From NCBI RefSeq assembly GCF_030068475.1, contig NZ_JAQOSP010000019.1, positions 1 to 42,159 on the forward strand: a stretch of 42,159 nt of DNA. Reading direction: 5' to 3'. The DNA is from Roseofilum acuticapitatum BLCC-M154. GTDB taxonomy: Bacteria; Cyanobacteriota; Cyanobacteriia; Cyanobacteriales; Desertifilaceae. The notes beneath the pieces are model-generated. The model saw only the letters and a list, made by a program, of their open reading frames with translations. It was not told the DNA's origin and did not search any database. How positions within the stretch are numbered: position 1 is the stretch's first letter; each line of letters opens with the position of its first letter. The position numbers and the translations under genes are program-made. Shown here one piece after another: positions 1-8,696 of this stretch.

Positions 1-126
1 TTGCTCCCTGGATTTTTAATTAGGGTATTTCCGCTTCGCGGACATGAATAAGCGAACTTGATATTACGGCGGATTGATAGATTGCTTTCACAGTCTAGGT
101 TTTAGCCGCCTAACCCACCCTACGCT
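1..126. repeat. Composite dispersed repeat (left window edge)
   Basis: No gene is seen here. The segment is a mosaic of modules found elsewhere in the window: a GGATTTTTAATTAGGGTA stretch, the palindrome at 28-48 (TTTCCGC-TTC-GCGGACATGAA), a 'CTTGATATTAC' boundary, and a module at about 79-121 ending in AACCCACCCTAC. The first part recurs in the same orientation at 34690-34769. The last module recurs at about 10357-10401. The element continues beyond the left edge. Confidence 0.8.
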
Positions 127-154
127 AATGCCCTATTTTAGCTGTGTCACGGTA

Positions 155-2152
155 CTAGGGAGCTTTTTGGTGTTGGATAATGAGTTGCCAAGCGCGTAAG
201 GTTTCGGACACGCTCCAAGCTTGGGCAATACAGCCTCTGGAGGTAAACGGAGGATCGCCATCAAAGATTTCACTGATACTACCCATGCCATGAGTGTATA
301 AATGGTGTGCCATGGGACGGAGGAAACTGAGGGCGCGATCGGGTTGGTTGTAGACTTTGAGATGGGCGATCGCAAAGGGCCCCAATAACCATCCCCAGAC
401 TGTACCTTGATGATAGGCTCCATCTCGATGGGCTAAATCTCCACCATAACGCCCGATATATTGGGGATCTTCAGGACTCAGAGATCGCAACCCATAGGAA
501 GTCAGCAGCGATCGCCCGCAAGCCTCCACCACTCCCCGTTGCTGTTCTGCACTCAGAGGACTTTGGGGTAAGGAGACGGCAAAAATCTGATTCGGGCGCA
601 ACCTGGGATCGTTGCCTTGATTAGTATCTAATACATCATAGCAATATCCCGCTTCAGCATTCCAAAATCGAGAAAACCCTTTCTCAGCCTGTTCTGCCAG
701 CTTTTCATACTCCCGATCTTCTTTTCCTAGTTTACGAGCAAAGCCCACCATGCTATGCAGTGCATTATACCATAAAGCATTCACTTCCACGGGTTTTCCT
801 TGGCGGGGCGTGACGACCCAATCCCCATATTTAGCATCCATCCAGGTGAGTTGGCTCATGGGTTCCCCCGCATACAAGAGGCCATCTTCTGGGTCGCGGT
901 GAATATTATACCGAGTTCCCCGACAATGCCAGTCGATGATATCCGCTAATATGGGGAAGAGTTCGGCTAAAAACCGGCGATCGCGGGTGGCTTGGTAATA
1001 TTGGCGAATGGCTTCAAAATACCAGAGAGTCGCATCCACCGTATTATAAGCCGGGTCTTCTCCGCCATCAGGGAACACATTAGGCAACATCCCCCGATCC
1101 ACATATTGGGCAAAGGTAGCCAATAACCGCTTCGCCACTTCTGTGCGTCCGGTGGAGAGAGTTAAACCGGGTAAACTAATCATCGTATCTCTTCCCCAGT
1201 CGGTGAACCAGGGATAGCCAGCAATTACAGTTTGCCCTTGGGGATTATGGGATAGGGGACGACTGACGATAAATTGATCGGCTGCCAGAATCAACTGTCG
1301 AATCCAGTCGGGAGCCTTTTCGGTGTGCAAATAGGGGGTAGCTTGCCAACGGTGGAGTAATTGCTGTTCGTACTGTTTTTGCTGCTGTAGGGCTTCTTTC
1401 CCATCCAGATTCACCTTACTTTGGGTACTGGCAACTAGGGTTAGGGAATCTCCTGGGTTGAGGGAGGTGGTGAGGGTGCAGCAGTGGAAATGGTTATCGC
1501 GATCGCCGTCTCCCCGATAGCGCTCCATTGCCAGATCGTAGCCTTGTATCCAGGTGTCCTCTAAGGTGAAGTCTCCCCCAGAGCTGAAGATATACCAAGG
1601 GACGGATGATTCTGGCGTTTCCAATTTTACGCCCCCTACCATCCGTTGGCTGTGGATCGTGAACTCTAAATCTTCTTGTAGCAGATTATAGGGGCGATAA
1701 TTCGCGATCGCCTTAATGGCTAGATTTACAGAGGTACTACTGCGTACCAGATCGTAGCGAATGTACGTCGTATTTTCCCCTTGCTGCATCCAGATGCGCT
1801 TTTCTAGTAAGGCATCGCCAAAGGCAAACGTCCAAACGGGGGTTGTACCCTCTAAACGGAAACTCTCCAGGTGGCGATCGCCATACCCCTCAATTTTACC
1901 GCCCACCCATCGATTCGTGAACAGGGGAGTGGACTTTGCACCATAAGTAACAGTTTCATCGAGTTTAGAGAACAGTAGGGTGCGTTGTACCGGGGGTTTA
2001 AGAGCTGCCACCAATAACCCATGATAGCGGCGACTGAGGCTAGAGGCGATCGTCCCCGATGCATAGCCCCCGATACCATTGGTGACTAACCATTCACGGG
2101 ACTGGGCGATCGCCGGATCTCCGCAGATTTCCCGTCCTACCTCAATCACCAT
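155..2152 (-). CDS. Glycogen debranching enzyme (amylo-alpha-1,6-glucosidase, GH133-like)
   Basis: Predicted to remove alpha-1,6 branch points from glycogen in the cytosol. The 665-residue protein has the two-part bacterial GDE layout. The N-terminal domain begins with the typical 'SREWLVTNGIGGYASGT' segment and continues with 'RRYHGLLVAA'. The C-terminal (alpha/alpha)6 catalytic half contains 'YPWFTDWGRDTMISLPG' near residue 320 and, near the end, 'SEIFDGDPPFTSRGCIAQAWS'-type sequence. No signal peptide is seen. The ATG at 2152 starts the conserved N-terminal domain directly. A pentapeptide gene and an alpha-amylase lie upstream on the same strand, which suggests a glycogen-degradation neighbourhood, although the 69-bp and 333-bp gaps do not prove one operon. 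The family assignment is firm; substrate preference is inferred. Confidence 0.9.
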   Translation of the reverse strand: MVIEVGREICGDPAIAQSREWLVTNGIGGYASGTIASSLSRRYHGLLVAALKPPVQRTLLFSKLDETVTYGAKSTPLFTNRWVGGKIEGYGDRHLESFRLEGTTPVWTFAFGDALLEKRIWMQQGENTTYIRYDLVRSSTSVNLAIKAIANYRPYNLLQEDLEFTIHSQRMVGGVKLETPESSVPWYIFSSGGDFTLEDTWIQGYDLAMERYRGDGDRDNHFHCCTLTTSLNPGDSLTLVASTQSKVNLDGKEALQQQKQYEQQLLHRWQATPYLHTEKAPDWIRQLILAADQFIVSRPLSHNPQGQTVIAGYPWFTDWGRDTMISLPGLTLSTGRTEVAKRLLATFAQYVDRGMLPNVFPDGGEDPAYNTVDATLWYFEAIRQYYQATRDRRFLAELFPILADIIDWHCRGTRYNIHRDPEDGLLYAGEPMSQLTWMDAKYGDWVVTPRQGKPVEVNALWYNALHSMVGFARKLGKEDREYEKLAEQAEKGFSRFWNAEAGYCYDVLDTNQGNDPRLRPNQIFAVSLPQSPLSAEQQRGVVEACGRSLLTSYGLRSLSPEDPQYIGRYGGDLAHRDGAYHQGTVWGWLLGPFAIAHLKVYNQPDRALSFLRPMAHHLYTHGMGSISEIFDGDPPFTSRGCIAQAWSVSETLRAWQLIIQHQKAP

Positions 2153-2221
2153 AAGCTCTTTTTTCTCCGCGATCGCAACCTACATCTTTCCAAGCATCTA
2201 GATTACACTATTCTCGCGCCC

Positions 2222-3226
2222 CTAGGCATGGATATTACCATCCGGCATCATCGCCCCCTCTAAATTTGCCCCTTGCAAATCTGCACCAATCAAAGCCGCA
2301 TCCCGCAGACTTGCACCGCGCAGATCCGCCCCCCGCAAACACGCACCATCTAGATTAGCACCCCACAGATAAGCCCCGCGCAAATCCGCTTCACTCAGAT
2401 CCGCTCCCCGCAGATCCGCTAAATTCAGATTCGCCTCCGTCAAATCCGCTTTCCGCATATCTGCTTCACACAAATTCGTCTTCATCAAATTCGCTTGAAT
2501 AAACTTACCCCCTTTAAGGATCGTCTCATGCATATCCGCTTGTTTCAAATTCGCTTGATCGAAGTCCGTAAACCGCATTTGGGCATAACTGAGATCGGCT
2601 CCCACCAAATTAGAGCCTGCCATTTTTGCCCCATTTAACTTCACTTCATCCAATTCCAAACCACTGAAATTTACCCCAGGTAGTTTCAATCCATTCAAGA
2701 ACGCACCACTGAGTTTCACGCCATTTAAACCTGCTCCTTGCAGATTTGCCCCACTGAGTCGCGCTCCCGATAAATTCGTCCAATTCAGATTAGCGCCCTC
2801 CAGATTCGCTCTTCGCAAATTAATCCCATTCAGGTTTGAACCACACAGATTCACCCCTGGCATCTTTGCCCGAAACAGCGTCACCCAACTCAAAATTGCA
2901 CCGCTCAATTTGGCTCCCGTCAAATCCACTTTCGCCAAATGAGCGCCCCGCAAATCCGCCTTCGTCAAGTCGGCTTCTATTAACACTGCCCCTTGCAATT
3001 TCACATAGCTCAAATTCGTTCCATACAAAAATGCGCCATTGAGGTTCGCTTCTTGCAGAAAACACCGCTCCAAATAAGCTCTAGCTAAAGAGGCTTCTTT
3101 TAAGTTCGATCCTGAGAAGTTAGATTTTGCTAACTCTACGCCAATTAAGTTGGCATAGGTCAAATCTGAGCCACGAAAATCCCGTTCTCCGTGGATATAG
3201 CGTTGTAATAATTCATTAGCGTCCAT
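2222..3226 (-). CDS. Pentapeptide repeat protein
   Basis: A 334-residue protein built almost entirely of pentapeptide repeats of the A(D/N)LxX type (for example 'ADLRGADLSEADLRGAYLWG'), starting about residue 17 and running to the C-terminus. The family folds as a right-handed quadrilateral beta-helix. A short non-repeat N-terminus, 'MDANELLQRYIHGERDF', acts as the cap and is common in cyanobacterial members. No catalytic domain, signal peptide or membrane segment is seen. The middle block (about residues 100-200) has less regular repeats with K/N/S at the central positions; the C-terminal block is regular. Cellular role is unknown; proteins of this kind are abundant in cyanobacteria. The gene is flanked by two glycogen/starch-degrading enzyme genes on the same strand, with no direct evidence of functional linkage. 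Confidence 0.92.
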   Translation of the reverse strand: MDANELLQRYIHGERDFRGSDLTYANLIGVELAKSNFSGSNLKEASLARAYLERCFLQEANLNGAFLYGTNLSYVKLQGAVLIEADLTKADLRGAHLAKVDLTGAKLSGAILSWVTLFRAKMPGVNLCGSNLNGINLRRANLEGANLNWTNLSGARLSGANLQGAGLNGVKLSGAFLNGLKLPGVNFSGLELDEVKLNGAKMAGSNLVGADLSYAQMRFTDFDQANLKQADMHETILKGGKFIQANLMKTNLCEADMRKADLTEANLNLADLRGADLSEADLRGAYLWGANLDGACLRGADLRGASLRDAALIGADLQGANLEGAMMPDGNIHA

Positions 3227-3559
3227 GAGATCCCTCTCCTATTTCCTTACCGTTTTGTCATCAAACTTATCATTTTGAAACATTGACCCTAACAACTGTT
3301 ATTTTTTCCTCCATAACCCCTGCAATCACTATCGCGTAAAGCCCCTAGCTACCCAGGCTTACCTTTTTTTGGTGTTTCTGAAAGGATTTAGCACAGCAAT
3401 ATCGTTCCCATCTTGACCGTTGGTTATTCTGAGGATTGCTTATTCTGCGCTCTAACTATAAGCTTTACTTTATACTTTTTTCAGTATTGCACACATCCTC
3501 AACTCTGGGTTGAACTGTAACAAACCTTTAGAAATAGCAAGAAATAGTTATATTTTCCC
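3227..3559. other. Gene-free spacer between pentapeptide and amylase genes
   Basis: This 333-bp AT-rich spacer has no convincing ORF, tRNA or repeat copy. It lies downstream of the amylase gene and upstream of the pentapeptide gene (both minus strand), so it probably carries the promoter of the pentapeptide gene near 3226-3350. I could not place promoter boxes with confidence and saw no strong terminator hairpin. Confidence 0.4.
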
Positions 3560-5515
3560 CTAAGATTCTCGACCTGATGCCCATTGATCTCTCCATTTAA
3601 CGGTTCCCTCACTAGCGATCACCCAACGCCGAGAAACAATATTTTCTCGCAGGGGAGATTGACCTTCACGCCACAGAGCATATTTATAATTAATCAATTT
3701 CCCTACACTTTCATTGAAAGGAATTTCACCAAACCAAGTATTAGAATTAATGTATTCCAAGGGATAGGCTTTAGCAATATCCCAATTGCCCAATTCTGGA
3801 CAATCTCCAGTCACTACAATCCGTTCTCCCGGTTGAGTATAAACCCCATTCAGTTGGGATCGAATGATAGTTTGTCCAGTTACCCTTTCCGCCACATGAC
3901 TTAGAACAATTACCTGATTTTTTTCCAGCGTTAAATTGGATAAAACACTCGCTTCAACTCTATATTTTTCTAGGGACATAATATCTGTATGATCGCCATC
4001 CGGTAATTCCGTATCAATGGTTTCTAAAGTAACGGTATCTCCTCGATTCATGGCTACAAACAAAATCGAGTCTCGATATCTTCGCACATAACAATAGACA
4101 TCAGGAGTAATATATTTTTCCCACTGTCCCCCCATAGAAACAGCCGGATTTAAGCGACGAACACCCGATAATAAACGAATCGTCCAATAGAGTTTAGTCT
4201 TCGTATCCCAGCGTGTCATTAGGGGACGATTATAGGGGTCATTATTACCAAAGGCATTATCGGGATCGACGTTGGTTTTATTATAGAGATATTGTTCTGT
4301 GCCATAATAAATACAAGGAATACCACGAGTAGTCATTAATAGGGCGATCGCCAAATGCAGCACTTCCGGGTCATCATTCAAACTCTGGAAGCGATACATA
4401 TCATGATTATCGATAAACGTGATTAACTCGGTTGCCCCACAATAGCGATAGTCTTGATCTAAAACATCCTTAATGCGGTAAAATCCATCCTCTAAACCCA
4501 AGGCTAAAGCTTCTCGAATTGCCATACAAAGACCAAAGTCTAGAATCGTCATCCCCGAATTATTAGCAAACTCTACGGAACGATCGTCAGAGGGGTGAGA
4601 ATAAATCCATTCGCCAAAGACAAAAATATCCGGTTTATGGGTTTGAATTTCCGCATTAAATTCTTGCCAAAACCAGATTGGCATATGTTTAACGGTATCA
4701 ACGCGCAGAGCATCAACTCCGCGATCGATCCATTGTTTAATCGCTGCTTTAATATAACTGCGGTAAGCCGTATTATTTTCATTAAATGTTGCTAACCCAG
4801 ACAACTCACAGTTTTGGATTTGCCATTCATCTTCCCAGTCTTGCACTTCACCATAGTGGTGATACCAATGATCGCGATCGTCATTAAAATCAGCAATTTT
4901 CACCCCATCATCATAGAGAATTCCCTTTTGTCCACTGATGTCAGGATTGCTATGGTTGCAGACAATATCCAAGATCAATTTCATATTGCGCTTGTGCAGC
5001 TCTTCAATCAATCGATCGAATAAAGTGTTTTTTTCTTCCTGAGTTTGGTTCAAAGAGGGGTTATCTTCGGGGCGAATAAACCGGGGATTGATGCGCTTAA
5101 AGTCTTGAATCCAATAACCATGGATGGCTGCACTTTCAATGAAGAGTTCTTCAATTTGCTCAAATAAGGGAGTCAGCCAAATGGCCGTTACGCCTAGGTT
5201 TTTTAAATAGTCGAGTTTGTTAATCACCCCTTGCAAATCTCCCCCCCAATATTTGCCCCAATCTTCATGGGTGGGATCGTAGAGTTCGGGATTTGGCCCC
5301 TCATTATTGCGCGGATCGCCATCACAGAAGCGATCGACAACAATAAAGTAAAGGGTTTCTTGGCGAAATTCAATATCGCGGGTATAGAGAAATTCTAGGT
5401 CTAAATCTTCTTGAGAATCAGCAGACTCGACTAATGGGTTTAATGGCGCTTCTGACTGACGGGCTGAGGGGGTATACTGGCTATGGGGAAATTCGGATAA
5501 ATAGGGATCGGTCAT
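3560..5515 (-). CDS. Alpha-amylase family GH13 with C-terminal CBM20 starch-binding domain
   Basis: Predicted to hydrolyse or transglycosylate alpha-1,4 glucans. The four GH13 conserved regions are all visible in the 651-residue product: region I 'DIVCNH' (about 183-188), region II 'DALRVDTVKH' with nucleophile Asp273, region III 'FGEWIY' with acid/base Glu302, and region IV 'FIDNHD' with Asp372. Residues about 547-648 match a CBM20 starch-binding domain ('VTGDCPELGNWDIAKAYPL', 'YKYALWREG'). The N-terminus is polar and acidic with no signal peptide, so a cytosolic enzyme is inferred, unlike many CBM20 amylases that are secreted. The ATG at 5515 is preferred over a GTG one codon upstream. The exact specificity (amylase, maltogenic or CGTase-like) cannot be settled from sequence alone. 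Confidence 0.9.
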   Translation of the reverse strand: MTDPYLSEFPHSQYTPSARQSEAPLNPLVESADSQEDLDLEFLYTRDIEFRQETLYFIVVDRFCDGDPRNNEGPNPELYDPTHEDWGKYWGGDLQGVINKLDYLKNLGVTAIWLTPLFEQIEELFIESAAIHGYWIQDFKRINPRFIRPEDNPSLNQTQEEKNTLFDRLIEELHKRNMKLILDIVCNHSNPDISGQKGILYDDGVKIADFNDDRDHWYHHYGEVQDWEDEWQIQNCELSGLATFNENNTAYRSYIKAAIKQWIDRGVDALRVDTVKHMPIWFWQEFNAEIQTHKPDIFVFGEWIYSHPSDDRSVEFANNSGMTILDFGLCMAIREALALGLEDGFYRIKDVLDQDYRYCGATELITFIDNHDMYRFQSLNDDPEVLHLAIALLMTTRGIPCIYYGTEQYLYNKTNVDPDNAFGNNDPYNRPLMTRWDTKTKLYWTIRLLSGVRRLNPAVSMGGQWEKYITPDVYCYVRRYRDSILFVAMNRGDTVTLETIDTELPDGDHTDIMSLEKYRVEASVLSNLTLEKNQVIVLSHVAERVTGQTIIRSQLNGVYTQPGERIVVTGDCPELGNWDIAKAYPLEYINSNTWFGEIPFNESVGKLINYKYALWREGQSPLRENIVSRRWVIASEGTVKWRDQWASGRES

Positions 5516-5767
5516 CACAGTAGCGCTTCCTGGTTCACACGGGGCTACTCCAGAATAGCAGAAGGGTAGACCTCAAATCCCCTGGGAGGCGATCGCCGAT
5601 GGACAGATCCCCCCCTAAGTTTATGAAACTTAATGTAAAGGTTAATCAAATCGTTCTAAGGTAACACTATAGAGGGTGACTAATTAACCCTAAACCCTTT
5701 GTGGAGACTTACCCAAAGGATTCTTTTGAGATCGTCTTTCATTTTCAAAATCGGGAACTGTTTTAGG

Positions 5768-6490
5768 ATGAGTACCAATTTAGCGACTAAGCTCCGCGAG
5801 GGCACGAAAAAAGCCCACACCATGGCGGAAAACATGGGTTTTATTAAGTGTTTCTTAAAAGGAACTGTTGAAAAAGGCTCTTACCGACAACTGGCCGGTA
5901 ATCTCTACTTTGTGTATTCTGCCATGGAAGAAGAGATGGCACGCCATCAGAATCATCCCGTTCTGGGGCCCCTCTATTTTCCGGAACTGAACCGTAAACA
6001 GTCCATCGAACAGGATTTAGCCTTCTATTATGGCAACAACTGGCGCGAACAAGTGAGCCTATCTCCAGTTGGCCAAGAGTATGTGAACCGGATCAGAGAA
6101 ATTTCCAATGAACAACCAGAATTGTTGATTTCTCACCTCTATACGCGGTATATGGGAGATTTATCCGGTGGGCAAATTCTGAAGAAAATTGCCCAAACTG
6201 CGATGAATTTGCCGGAAGGACAGGGAACCAACTTCTATGAGTTTGCTGATATCCCTGATGAGAAGGCCTTCAAGAATAACTATCGCCAAACGATGGATAA
6301 TTTACCCATTGATGAAGCGATGGCCGATCGCATCGTGGAAGAAGCCAATGATGCCTTTGGGATGAACATGAAAATGTTTAATGAACTCGAAGGTAGCTTG
6401 ATTAAGGCGATCGGACAACTGTTGTTTAATAGCCTCACCAGACGGCGCAACCAAGGCAGTACCGAATTGGCCACTGCTGCCGACAGCTAA
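5768..6490 (+). CDS. ho1: Heme oxygenase (biliverdin-producing, HO1 type)
   Basis: Opens heme to biliverdin IXalpha, releasing CO and iron. In cyanobacteria this is the first step towards phycobilins and uses reduced ferredoxin. The 240-residue product begins 'MSTNLATKLREGTKKAHTMA', with the proximal heme-ligand histidine at residue 17. It also carries 'YTRYMGDLSGGQILKKIAQ', the distal-helix glycine-rich signature, near residue 130. The length matches the family. The reading frame extends upstream to 5699, but the ATG at 5768 gives the canonical N-terminus and follows an AGGA-like site. It is transcribed divergently from the amylase gene; the 250-bp region between them must hold both promoters. 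A weak hairpin follows at 6499-6511. Confidence 0.95.
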   Translation: MSTNLATKLREGTKKAHTMAENMGFIKCFLKGTVEKGSYRQLAGNLYFVYSAMEEEMARHQNHPVLGPLYFPELNRKQSIEQDLAFYYGNNWREQVSLSPVGQEYVNRIREISNEQPELLISHLYTRYMGDLSGGQILKKIAQTAMNLPEGQGTNFYEFADIPDEKAFKNNYRQTMDNLPIDEAMADRIVEEANDAFGMNMKMFNELEGSLIKAIGQLLFNSLTRRRNQGSTELATAADS

Positions 6491-6498
6491 ATAGCTCT

Positions 6499-6517
6499 AC
6501 CCCAATGGGGTGATTTT
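6499..6517 (+). terminator. Weak possible terminator after heme oxygenase gene
   Basis: A short ACCCC-AAT-GGGGT hairpin is followed by GATTTTT. The 5-bp stem is short, so termination may be partial and allow read-through into the DUF4212 and symporter genes. Confidence 0.35.
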
Positions 6518-6623
6518 TGCTGTCACTCCGTTGCTGTTGTCAGACTCTGTAGATTTGGGTTTGGACAGTAACGGGTTGGCAGCATTGTTGTCTTTAATAA
6601 TAAACCGGTGGAGATTTGGATTT

Positions 6624-6878
6624 ATGAATGAAGAAGAACGCCGAGCCTATTGGCGCGAAAATACCACATTAATCCGCAATTTATTAATCGTTTGGGGTGT
6701 GGTTTCCCTGCTTTTGAGTATTTTACTGGTCATTCCCCTGAATACGATTACCCTAGGTACGGTTCCCCTAGGGTTTTGGTTGGCACAACAGGGGGTCATT
6801 TATGTGTTTGTGGTTTTAATCTTTGTCTATGCGATACAGATGGATCGGATTGACCATAAGTATAAGCGTGACAAGTAA
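6624..6878 (+). CDS. DUF4212 small membrane subunit of sodium/solute symporter
   Basis: An 84-residue membrane protein starting 'MNEEERRAYWRENTTLI'. It has two hydrophobic helices (about residues 18-38 and 50-72) and a basic tail 'HKYKRDK'. It matches the DUF4212 family, whose genes almost always sit immediately upstream of a VC_2705-type sodium:solute symporter, as here, with a 34-bp gap. It is analogous in position to the small YjcH protein before ActP. The frame is open to 6510, but the ATG at 6624 follows GGTGGAGA and gives the conserved start. The function is inferred to be assembly or regulation of the symporter. Confidence 0.85.
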   Translation: MNEEERRAYWRENTTLIRNLLIVWGVVSLLLSILLVIPLNTITLGTVPLGFWLAQQGVIYVFVVLIFVYAIQMDRIDHKYKRDK

Positions 6879-6912
6879 TATAGCCCTTTCAATTAGGATT
6901 GAGGAATAAATT

Positions 6913-8604
6913 ATGGGTGTAGAGGTTTGGACATTTTTGTTTGTTACCCTCTCCTTGTTGCTGTATCTCTATATTGGTTGGAGATCTCGCGTTAAGGATA
7001 CAAAAGGGTTTTTTGTGGCGGATCAGGGGGTTCCGGCGATCGCCAATGGTGCGGCAACAGCAGCAGATTGGATGTCAGCCGCTTCCTTTATTTCCATGGC
7101 CGGGTTAATCTCGTTTTTGGGCTATGATGGCTCGATTTATTTGATGGGATGGACAGGGGGCTATGTATTATTAGCGCTGCTATTGGCTCCCTATTTACGC
7201 AAGTTTGGGAAGTATACGGTTCCCGACTTTGTGGGCGATCGCTATGATTCCAATATTGCCCGACTCGTAGCAGTGATTGCCGCCATCTTTGTTTCCCTCA
7301 CCTATGTGGCTGGCCAGATGAGGGGTGTGGGGATTGTCTTTAGCCGCTTTCTGCAAGTCGATGTGAATACAGGGGTGATCATTGGCATGGCGATCGTCGC
7401 CTTTTTTGCCGTCCTTGGTGGCATGAAAGGCATCACTTGGACGCAAGTCGCCCAATATGGTGTTTTAATTGTTGCCTATTTGATTCCGGCGATCGCCATT
7501 GCCTGGTATCTCACCGGTAACCCCGTTCCCCAACTCGCCTTTACCTTCAGCGATATTGTAGACAAGCTCAATCAAGTGCAAGTGGATCTGGGATTTGCTG
7601 AATATACCCAACCCTTTGCCAATAAAACCATGCTGGATGTCCTGTTTATCACCATTGCCCTGATGGTCGGTACAGCCGGACTCCCCCATGTAATCGTCCG
7701 CTTCTATACAGTTCCCAATCCCCGCGCCGCCCGCTATTCCGCCGGGTGGGCCCTCCTATTTATCGCCATTTTATATACGACGGCTCCCGCATTAGCCGCC
7801 TTCGCCCGCTATAACCTGATCGATACCTTGCACAATAAAACCATTGAAGAGGTGCAACAACTCGATTGGGCGACTAAATGGGAAAATACGGGGCTATTGG
7901 CCTTTGACGATAAAAATGGGGATGGCCGGATTGAGTTAACCCCCGATCCCGAAACCAATGAAATTACCATTGACCGGGATATTATTGTTCTTTCGACTCC
8001 AGAAGTCGCCAATTTAGCCCCTTGGGTGATTGCCTTAGTCGCGGCTGGGGGGTTAGCGGCTGCCTTGTCTACGGCTTCGGGCTTGCTGTTGGTGATTTCC
8101 AGTTCGATCGCCCATGATGTCTATTATCGCCTGATCGATCCGGGTGCATCCGAGTCGCGCCGGGTGATGGTGGGGCGCGTGATGGTCGGATTTGCGATCG
8201 CCCTTGCCGGTTATTTTGGCGTTAATCCTCCCGGTTTTGTGGCTCAAGTGGTCGCCTTTGCCTTTGGGTTAGCCGCAGCCAGCTTTTTCCCCGTAATTAT
8301 CCTCGGTATCTTTGACAAGCGTACCAACAAGGAAGGGGCGATCGCCGGTATGGTCTCCGGTTTAGTCTTCACCACCATCTATATCATCGGCGCAAAATTC
8401 TATGGGATGCCCCTTTGGTTCTTCGGCATTTCTGCTGAAGGCATTGGTACAGTCGGCATGATCTTGAACCTGATGATTGCTCTGACCGTTTCTCGGTTAA
8501 CCCCGGCTCCCTCCCTTGAAATCCAGGAAATGGTTGAAAATCTCCGTACCCCTGACCATGGCCCCCCGGCTCTGGCGGATATTGGCGAAGACGAGCTAGA
8601 TTAA
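6913..8604 (+). CDS. Sodium:solute symporter family protein (VC_2705 type)
   Basis: A sodium-coupled transporter in the cytoplasmic membrane with about 13 hydrophobic segments over 563 residues. Its start 'MGVEVWTFLFVTLSLLLYLY' and the 'KGFFVADQGVPAIANGAATA' to 'DWMSAASFISMAG' stretch are typical of the SSS family, and 'GTAGLPHVIVRFYTVPN' is the central signature. Paired DUF4212 and VC_2705-like symporters are thought to carry small organic acids; the substrate here is unknown. A hydrophilic insert at about residues 305-360 contains 'DKNGDGRIE', which resembles a calcium-binding EF-hand loop. An AGGA ribosome site precedes the ATG. The 34-bp gap to the upstream gene supports co-transcription. 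Confidence 0.9.
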   Translation: MGVEVWTFLFVTLSLLLYLYIGWRSRVKDTKGFFVADQGVPAIANGAATAADWMSAASFISMAGLISFLGYDGSIYLMGWTGGYVLLALLLAPYLRKFGKYTVPDFVGDRYDSNIARLVAVIAAIFVSLTYVAGQMRGVGIVFSRFLQVDVNTGVIIGMAIVAFFAVLGGMKGITWTQVAQYGVLIVAYLIPAIAIAWYLTGNPVPQLAFTFSDIVDKLNQVQVDLGFAEYTQPFANKTMLDVLFITIALMVGTAGLPHVIVRFYTVPNPRAARYSAGWALLFIAILYTTAPALAAFARYNLIDTLHNKTIEEVQQLDWATKWENTGLLAFDDKNGDGRIELTPDPETNEITIDRDIIVLSTPEVANLAPWVIALVAAGGLAAALSTASGLLLVISSSIAHDVYYRLIDPGASESRRVMVGRVMVGFAIALAGYFGVNPPGFVAQVVAFAFGLAAASFFPVIILGIFDKRTNKEGAIAGMVSGLVFTTIYIIGAKFYGMPLWFFGISAEGIGTVGMILNLMIALTVSRLTPAPSLEIQEMVENLRTPDHGPPALADIGEDELD

Positions 8605-8696
8605 GCCCATACCCCAGAATCCGGTTTCTTGCCATTCTTAGCCACTTGACGCATAGTAAGTAACAATTCCCGTTCAATCGCTAAGGTTATGTGTCT

